Shown here: positions 35,915-41,077 of the stretch, one piece after another | Numbering within the stretch: position 1 is the stretch's first letter | Layout: each line of letters begins with the position of its first letter | NCBI GenBank assembly: GCA_003559735.1 | Contig: PWKN01000028.1 | Location: forward strand, 1-41,077 | Reading direction: 5' to 3' | Source of the DNA: Bacteroidales bacterium | Lineage (GTDB): Bacteria; Bacteroidota; Bacteroidia; Bacteroidales; UBA7960 | Length of the DNA: 41,077 bases | Notes under the pieces: generated by a model | Databases searched by the model: none | The model's input: only the letters and a program-made list of their open reading frames with translations | Told to the model about the DNA's origin: nothing | Position numbers and translations under genes: made by a program

Positions 35915-38086
35915 TTACCGGAAGGAAAGACGGAAAGCCACACGATAGTGACGGGGCAGTCCTGGATAGTAATATCGTGGTTGTGACCCGAAAGATGGTG
36001 CATTGACCAGGATCATTGATGCATAGTGGCGGTCAAAGATGTTTTCAGCGATGATGGATAAGTTGGTTTCCCATCGGGCTGACAGCGCAATTTGGTATTC
36101 TATTTTCAGGTCAAACAAGGCATACGATCCATAAAAACGGGTATTCGCATCATTCATGGCCATTCGGCCCACATGACGCCACTTAACAGAAGCATCAACC
36201 CCCCTGCCCCAATGTTTATGCAATCCGGCGAAGATCACCTGCCGTGGCACACCCGGGATACGGTTACCCGAATAGTCATCATCCAGCTCGGTAAAATCAC
36301 TAAAATAGAAATGGTTATAGGCAGCATTGGCAATTAACGATAACTCTTTGCCTGTCGATCCAAATCCAGTCTGGTTGCGCCACAGTACCCAGTGCAATTC
36401 AGCCTCAACCCCTGTATGGACAGAAGCACCGGCATTTTTGCCTACCCATGCATCCGCTCCTACCCTTTCGGCAACCAGCAGGTTCTGCAAACGCATCTGG
36501 TAGAAGCTGACATCAAAGAACAGCCTGTTTCCAAAACGTTGACCACGAAACCCCTGTTCAATGTTCCAGCTTTTTTCAGGCTTGATGTCCGGATTAATAT
36601 CTCCATCGGGCGTTAAAGTCTCAGAAAGGGACGGTGGCGAAAAGCCATGACTAATGGTGGCAAAGAGGGTATTTTCTTTGTTGATTCTGAAAGCAGCACT
36701 GATTCGTGGCGAAATGATCAGTCCGTAATGGTAGGTACCCGAAAGATCGGCTTCACCATGGCGGAACAGATCATGATAATTCAGCCTGTTATGGTTCAGG
36801 TTTACACCTGCTGATAATATCCATTGGTTGACCGAGGCATCTGCCTGCAGATAAAAATTGTAGTTGCCAACCCTTTCCCTGTTATCGCTGATCTGGTCAC
36901 CAACAATGCCTGCACCTCCAGTGTTTTCGTGATTGCTGTACAGATAGTTTTCAAAAAGCACTTCACCGCCGGCACTGACCTCCAGCTTTTTTTCGGCTGC
37001 GGTCCAGTGGCGCCTGAGGTTAAACCGCGTCCCAATGGTTGCCCTCTCCTCATAGAATACGTCAAAGGGACGCATTTCCTTCTCATCGTGCCACAGAGAA
37101 AACAGGCTTACCTCTGCAAAAAGGTTCTGGTGCAGCATATGTACCATATTGAGTCCTCCCAGGAACCTTCTGGCATCTTCGTAGCCACGAGTTTTAAGCC
37201 AGTTCGACGCAGCATTTCGCGGTTGCTGCATGAACGTAAGACTGTCGATTGAGCTTGGGATATGGGACTTCAGACTGGAAAAGGCCATCAGCAAGGTAAA
37301 GCGGGTATGTTCACCACTGCCGAATTGCGAGATGGAGGTGATGGCATTGCGCCGGTATTCATTGTTTTGGCGGTAACCATCGCTTTGCGCATGACTGTAA
37401 ACAAGGCTGGTGCCCTTGCTTTCGCCCGGGAGGTCAGCAACAAGGGTATTGCGCATCAAGCCAAAAGATCCAATCTGAACCTGATTCTGTATGCCACTGC
37501 TCCTAACTGAAGGACGCCGGGCGGACATCACAATGGTACCTCCCAGTCCGGCTCCATATACACCAGTGGCCGGACCCTTGATTACCTCCATGCTTTCGAT
37601 CGATGCCGGATCAATGTCCTGGATAAATGTTACACCCGACGTGTTCGTGAGCGGGATGTTGTTTATAAAGGCCCTGATCTTTCCCGTTGCATAGGGCACC
37701 CTGGCACCAATGCCCCTGATTGTAACCCTGTTGGTATTGGTGGCTCCCTGGTGGGCAAAAACGCCCGGTGCATGGATCAAAACAGGCAACAGGTTGTACG
37801 CCGGACTCATACGCTCCAGCGTAACGCCGCCTATATGCGTAAAAGAACCGGGCACATCCATAATATTATGCGGACGGTTAAATGCAGTTACACGAACCTC
37901 CGCCAGTTGTACCACCAGGGTGTCGGTAAAGGTGGTATCATTGTATGACAGCTGACCCGCCTCAACACCCGAAATCATACCGGCATCAGCGGTTAAATCT
38001 CTATAAACCAGTGCCTCATCAGATGCTAAGACCCCGGTAATCAACATTAAAAGTGCTGCTATTGGCATAATTCTCCAAAAATACAT
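35915..38086 (-). CDS. TonB-dependent outer-membrane receptor
   Basis: The 723-residue protein has a signal peptide (IMPIAALLMLITGVLAS), a TonB-box-like DTLVVQLAEVRVTAF at about 54-68, and a plug domain with VPGSFTHIGGVTLERM, RVTIRGIGARVPYATGKIRAF and PASIESMEVIKGPATGVYGAG. The rest is a 22-strand-type barrel (alternating aromatic strands) ending in YRVAFRLSFR with a terminal Phe-Arg. The plug resembles siderophore/Fe-citrate or cobalamin receptors (FecA/BtuB-like) rather than SusC, because it lacks the SusC carboxypeptidase-like N-terminal domain. No SusD, ferric permease or sigma factor gene is adjacent. The substrate cannot be assigned. It faces the truncated ATPase divergently across 110 bp. 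Confidence 0.9.
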   Translation of the reverse strand: MYFWRIMPIAALLMLITGVLASDEALVYRDLTADAGMISGVEAGQLSYNDTTFTDTLVVQLAEVRVTAFNRPHNIMDVPGSFTHIGGVTLERMSPAYNLLPVLIHAPGVFAHQGATNTNRVTIRGIGARVPYATGKIRAFINNIPLTNTSGVTFIQDIDPASIESMEVIKGPATGVYGAGLGGTIVMSARRPSVRSSGIQNQVQIGSFGLMRNTLVADLPGESKGTSLVYSHAQSDGYRQNNEYRRNAITSISQFGSGEHTRFTLLMAFSSLKSHIPSSIDSLTFMQQPRNAASNWLKTRGYEDARRFLGGLNMVHMLHQNLFAEVSLFSLWHDEKEMRPFDVFYEERATIGTRFNLRRHWTAAEKKLEVSAGGEVLFENYLYSNHENTGGAGIVGDQISDNRERVGNYNFYLQADASVNQWILSAGVNLNHNRLNYHDLFRHGEADLSGTYHYGLIISPRISAAFRINKENTLFATISHGFSPPSLSETLTPDGDINPDIKPEKSWNIEQGFRGQRFGNRLFFDVSFYQMRLQNLLVAERVGADAWVGKNAGASVHTGVEAELHWVLWRNQTGFGSTGKELSLIANAAYNHFYFSDFTELDDDYSGNRIPGVPRQVIFAGLHKHWGRGVDASVKWRHVGRMAMNDANTRFYGSYALFDLKIEYQIALSARWETNLSIIAENIFDRHYASMILVNAPSFGSQPRYYYPGLPRHYRVAFRLSFR

Positions 38087-38162
38087 ATATCTCCGTCACC
38101 GACATTGCATCAGCATATCAAAAGGAAATAAAAAGATTGTTCCCCATTATGCGAAATTGTTA

Positions 38163-38192
38163 TTGATGAATAACAAAAAAGCATTATATTTG
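38163..38192 (+). promoter_or_regulatory. Bacteroidota promoter (TTG-N19-TATATTTG)
   Basis: TTG (38163-38165), a 19-bp spacer and TATATTTG (38185-38192) make a complete -33/-7 pair. The predicted start, about 38199, falls at the very beginning of the truncated ATPase frame. The best-spaced plus-strand promoter in the window, apparently left over from the intact gene. Confidence 0.6.
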
Positions 38193-38195
38193 TAA

Positions 38196-39107
38196 CTGAC
38201 AATTCACAAATATCCGGGATGGTCGAGGGAAATCAAGCTGATTTATGATGATTTTCCCGGATTGTATGTAATTTTTTCATCTTCCTCTATTCTTGACATA
38301 TACAAAGCAGAATCTGACCTCAGCAGAAGGGCTGTAACATACATTCTGCCTGAACTATCCTTACGTGAGTTTATTGTTATGGAATCCGGTACAGTGATCC
38401 CGGCTATAGATTTGAATGATCTATTGGCGAATCACCAGGAATTATCTGAATCGATAATACGAAAAATAAAGCCTCTGTACGAATTTGGGAAATATCTTAA
38501 ATACGGTCAGTACCCCTTTTTTATGGAAGGTATTGATGCGTATCACCAGAAAGTTCTGGCAACCATAAATCTTATCCTGGAAATCGACATAAAGGCTGTT
38601 GTTGATATTGATTATAACCATATAGTAAAACTGAAAAGGTTATTGTACTCAATAGCCACCAGTGTTCCGTTTGTGCCGAATATCAGCAAGTTAAGCAACA
38701 AGATTGAAGTGTCACGACCTTATCTGATCAAAGCGCTTAACATACTTGAAAAGTCACAATTAATAAAGCAGCTGCACAAAAGCAATAAGGGAATTAGTTA
38801 TCTGAGTAAACCTGAGAAAATCTATTTGAACAACACGAACCTCATACATACCCTCGCAGGGGGCAATCCGGAAAAAGGGAATTTAAGGGAAACGTTCTTT
38901 CTTAACCAGGTTTCGGTCAGACATGACGTAAAGCTTCCGCCGGCCGGCGACTTCTTTGTGGAAGAAAAATTCATTTTCGAGATTGGAGGAAAAAATAAAA
39001 CTGCAAAACAACTGTCTGGTCAGAAAAATTATTTCATTGTTAAGGATGAACTAGAGATGGGAGCCGGACATTCTATCCCTTTGTGGATGTTTGGGTTTTT
39101 ATATTGA
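38196..39107 (+). pseudogene. 5'-truncated AAA-type ATPase with DUF4143-like C-terminus
   Basis: The open frame begins after a TAA at 38193 with IHKYPGWSREIK, LIYDDFPGLYVIFSSSS and SRRAVTYILPELSLREF, which is the middle of a family of Bacteroidota AAA ATPases just after Walker B (usually D-E-x-H-K/R-Y-P). Walker A and about 90 residues before it are missing, and the first in-frame ATG is far downstream (about 38380). The C-terminal part is intact: a winged-helix-like stretch (NKIEVSRPYLIKALNILEKSQLIK) and the DUF4143-type FEIGGKNKTAKQLSGQKNYFIV, ending IPLWMFGFLY. Without Walker A it cannot be a normal ATPase. A promoter lies at its 5' edge. A 20-bp copy of fucU sequence starts 4 bp past the stop codon. 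Confidence 0.75.
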
Positions 39108-39111
39108 CACC

Positions 39112-39131
39112 ATATTTCCATATTTGGCTGT
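39112..39131 (-). repeat. 20-bp copy of fucU 3' sequence
   Basis: Identical in all 20 bases to 35294-35313 inside fucU (encoding TAKYGN in the same orientation and frame). On the minus strand the copy continues to a stop after a few codons. It marks a breakpoint between the truncated ATPase and the macro-domain gene and is probably a relic of a second FucU/RbsD-like gene or a recombination scar. Confidence 0.5.
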
Positions 39132-39256
39132 TATAATGGGCCGAAGCAGGGGATAAAGAGGCCGCAAAAAAGCTGAAAGAGATGGAGAATACGCAGATGA
39201 TGGTGCTGGATATGGATGATGATAATGCAGATGAATCAGAAAAACCTCAAAAGAAT

Positions 39257-39772
39257 ATGAAATTAAAAATTGACATTATCAAAGGCGATATAACAACACA
39301 ACATGTTGACGCTATTGTAAACGCTGCCAACAAATCACTGCTTGGCGGCGGAGGTGTTGATGGAGCCATACACCGGGTTGCCGGAAAAGAATTACTTGAA
39401 GAATGCAAAACACTTAATGGCTGCGAAACAGGTGAGGCTAAAATAACAAAGGGGTACAAACTGCCAGCAAAATATGTAATTCATACCGTAGGTCCGGTTT
39501 GGAAAGGTGGTGATAAGAACGAAGAAAAGCTACTTGAACGTTGTTACCGAAACAGTTTAAGCCTGGCAGTTGCGCATCACTTCAAAACCATTGCCTTCCC
39601 TTCTATCAGCACCGGTGTTTATAGGTATCCCATTGAAAAGGCAAGCAAAGTTGCACTCAAAACCATCCATGACTTCATGCATCAAAACAAATTAATTGAA
39701 AAGGTATTGATTGTTTGTTTTTCGCAAAATGATTATGATGTTTACAGGCATAACCTGAATATGCTGTTTTAA
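39257..39772 (+). CDS. Macro-domain (MacroD/YmdB-type) ADP-ribose hydrolase
   Basis: From ATG 39257 the 171-residue protein is a complete macro domain: [31 protein letters not shown] (the ADP-ribose-binding Asn-Ala-Ala-Asn and Gly-rich loop), [10 protein letters not shown], and [11 protein letters not shown] (phosphate-binding loop). These match MacroD-type enzymes, which remove ADP-ribose from proteins or deacetylate O-acetyl-ADP-ribose. An in-frame ATG at 39182 adds 25 acidic residues ([12 protein letters not shown]), and the frame remains open back to 39137 ([15 protein letters not shown]), probably the tail of another protein. Family N-termini favour 39257. Its place between a broken ATPase and a restriction methylase suggests an accessory setting. 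Confidence 0.88.
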   Translation: MKLKIDIIKGDITTQHVDAIVNAANKSLLGGGGVDGAIHRVAGKELLEECKTLNGCETGEAKITKGYKLPAKYVIHTVGPVWKGGDKNEEKLLERCYRNSLSLAVAHHFKTIAFPSISTGVYRYPIEKASKVALKTIHDFMHQNKLIEKVLIVCFSQNDYDVYRHNLNMLF

Positions 39773-39813
39773 GCTCACCGCATTAAAGAATTACGCACTT
39801 TTATTGCCAGGTT

Positions 39814-39849
39814 TTCACCAGGAAAGAATCCGTGTGGCACCCTGGTGAA
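39814..39849. repeat. Inverted repeat after the macro-domain gene
   Basis: TTCACCAGG (39814-39822) and CCTGGTGAA (39841-39849) are perfect arms with an 18-nt loop, about 40 bp after the stop codon. There is no following T-run, so it may be a weak terminator or a protein-binding site. Confidence 0.4.
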
Positions 39850-39951
39850 CATTTCACACTATAAAGACCATCAAATCAAATCGTTGCCGATGGATAGCTG
39901 CAATGTGGGTTAATATGGAAGCTATTTTAATGTATTGAGCGGTTATTTCAT

Positions 39952-39959
39952 TATATTTG
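39952..39959 (+). promoter_or_regulatory. Putative -7 box of the hsdM operon
   Basis: TATATTTG, exact to TAnnTTTG, 122 bp before the hsdM ATG. A TTG lies 14 bp upstream, shorter than the usual spacing. Confidence 0.4.
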
Positions 39960-40081
39960 TGGGGGATAACTCCTGTTACTTTCTGATTTGTTGGTTGTTA
40001 AGCATATAGACAGAATCACTTTTGCTTCAGCACCTGAAAATTGTACAGATTTAATTGAAATAAAAATAGAGCTTGAAATAC

Positions 40082-41077
40082 ATGGCAAAAAAGGTTAATA
40101 ACAAGAAGACAAAATCCATCGAAGAAACCTTGTGGGAGTCGGCAAATAAGCTGAGAGGTTCTGTGGAACCTTCGGAATACAAACATGTTGTGCTGGGACT
40201 GATCTTTCTAAAATTTGCCAGCGACAAGTTTGAGGAACGCAGAAAGGAACTCATTCACGAAGGGAAAGAAAAGTACATGGAGATGAAGGAGTTCTACAAT
40301 ATGAAGAATGTCTTTTTCCTCCCGGAAGCATCCCGCTGGTCTTACATCATCAAAAATGCCAAGCAAGCCGATATCGCTATAAAAATTGATACGGCACTGC
40401 ATATGGTAGAGAAAAACAATCCCGCCTTGAAGGGTGCATTGCCCGACAACTACTTTTCACGGCTTAACCTTGATCCAAGCAAATTGGCTGCTTTGCTTGA
40501 TACGATCAATAACATCGATACCATCAAAGACAAGCAAACTGATATCGTTGGTCGCGTATACGAATATTTTCTCAGCAAGTTTGCCCTGGCCGAAGGAAAA
40601 GGGAAAGGTGAATTCTATACTCCCAAGAGCATCGTTAACCTCATAGCCGAAATGATAGAGCCTTATAAAGGCATCATTTACGACCCGTGTTGTGGTTCAG
40701 GTGGTATGTTTGTCCAGTCGGTAAAATTTATTGAGAGCCATCACGGTAACAAAAAAGAGGTTTCAATTTATGGGCAAGAATACACGGCCACAACATACAA
40801 ACTGGCCAAGATGAACCTCGCCATCAGGGGCATTTCAGCCAACCTGGGGGAGACACCCGCCAATACTTTTGCCCGCGATCAGCACCCGGATTTAAAAGCT
40901 GATTTCATCATGGCCAACCCACCCTTTAATCAGAAAGACTGGCGAGCGAGCGATGAGCTCACAGACGATCCGCGATGGCGTGGTTATGATTTGCCACCGG
41001 TGAGCAATGCCAATTACGCCTGGATTTTGAATATGGCAAGCAAGCTCTCTGAGAATGGTGTAGCCGGATTTATCCTG
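40082..41077 (+). CDS. hsdM: Type I restriction-modification DNA methyltransferase subunit (3' partial)
   Basis: ATG 40082 opens a frame that is still open at the window end (332 codons). The N-terminal part is the HsdM helical domain (IEETLWESANKLRGSVEP, EYKHVVLGLIFLKFASDKFEE), followed by the N6-adenine methylase core: the GEFYTPKSIVNLI segment, motif I DPCCGSGGMFVQS at about 201-213 (SAM-binding), and motif IV NPPFN at about 279-283 (catalytic). HsdM forms a complex with HsdS and HsdR that methylates or cuts DNA at a bipartite site. The hsdS and hsdR genes should lie beyond 41077. The start is the first Met, giving a Lys-rich N-terminus typical of this family. Confidence 0.93.
   Translation, partial: MAKKVNNKKTKSIEETLWESANKLRGSVEPSEYKHVVLGLIFLKFASDKFEERRKELIHEGKEKYMEMKEFYNMKNVFFLPEASRWSYIIKNAKQADIAIKIDTALHMVEKNNPALKGALPDNYFSRLNLDPSKLAALLDTINNIDTIKDKQTDIVGRVYEYFLSKFALAEGKGKGEFYTPKSIVNLIAEMIEPYKGIIYDPCCGSGGMFVQSVKFIESHHGNKKEVSIYGQEYTATTYKLAKMNLAIRGISANLGETPANTFARDQHPDLKADFIMANPPFNQKDWRASDELTDDPRWRGYDLPPVSNANYAWILNMASKLSENGVAGFIL

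Larger units (their letters stand above)
39773..40081. other. 309-bp intergenic region before hsdM
   Basis: Holds a 9-bp inverted repeat (39814-39822 and 39841-39849), a TATATTTG box (39952-39959), and an AT-rich leader to the hsdM ATG. No coding frame of interest was seen. Confidence 0.6.

Overview
The window looks like a chromosomal segment of a Bacteroidota bacterium, probably from the Bacteroidales/Marinilabiliales side (the order is inference). The evidence is a type IX secretion C-terminal sorting domain on the first protein, a TonB-dependent receptor, a BlaI/M56-TonB pair, FISUMP-type lipoprotein sequence, and repeated -7 boxes of the Bacteroidota form TAnnTTTG (TATATTTG, TACCTTTG, TAAATTTG, TAGATTTG) ahead of genes. 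No tRNA, rRNA, CRISPR array, insertion sequence or phage gene was recognised.

Layout. 1-1.1 kb: 3' part of a secreted acidic repeat protein, closed by a strong bidirectional terminator. 1.2-6.2 kb (minus): aconitase, NADP-type isocitrate dehydrogenase and citrate synthase, three consecutive TCA-cycle steps. 6.3-9.2 kb: a DUF418 membrane protein, a broken FISUMP lipoprotein and a radical SAM protein. 9.3-12.6 kb (minus): a CocE-type hydrolase followed by an ATP-grasp ligase, probably one operon. 12.6-13.1 kb: a gene-poor stretch holding the tail of a response-regulator receiver domain. 13.1-17.6 kb (minus): a DUF885 peptidase-like gene split by an in-frame TGA, then a large lipoprotein. 17.8-22.5 kb (minus): an S9 peptidase, then a BlaI repressor and M56 sensor peptidase whose promoter carries inverted and direct repeats. 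22.5-23.0 kb: an intergenic region with a transporter relic.

23.0-35.2 kb (plus): an acyl-CoA ligase with a BASS transporter; an exported nitroreductase; two adjacent M14 carboxypeptidase-fold proteins, one with an intact active site and one that has lost nearly all of it; an RND/MMPL exporter; a geranylgeranyl-reductase-type flavoprotein; and a UbiA prenyltransferase. The last two resemble enzymes of archaeal-type isoprenoid ether-lipid synthesis and are the most unusual functional pairing here.

35.3-41.1 kb: an orphan FucU mutarotase, a TonB-dependent receptor, a 5'-truncated AAA/DUF4143 ATPase directly behind a good promoter, a macro-domain hydrolase, and the start of a type I restriction-modification methylase (hsdM) that runs off the window. 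This right end has the worn, shuffled look of a defence or accessory region.

No single feature proves a wholly new system. The best leads are the GGR-UbiA(-RND) lipid module, the dead/live M14 pair, the TGA inside the DUF885 gene, and the transcription-site repeats of the BlaI-M56 unit. All domain names come from motif recognition by eye; no database search was run.
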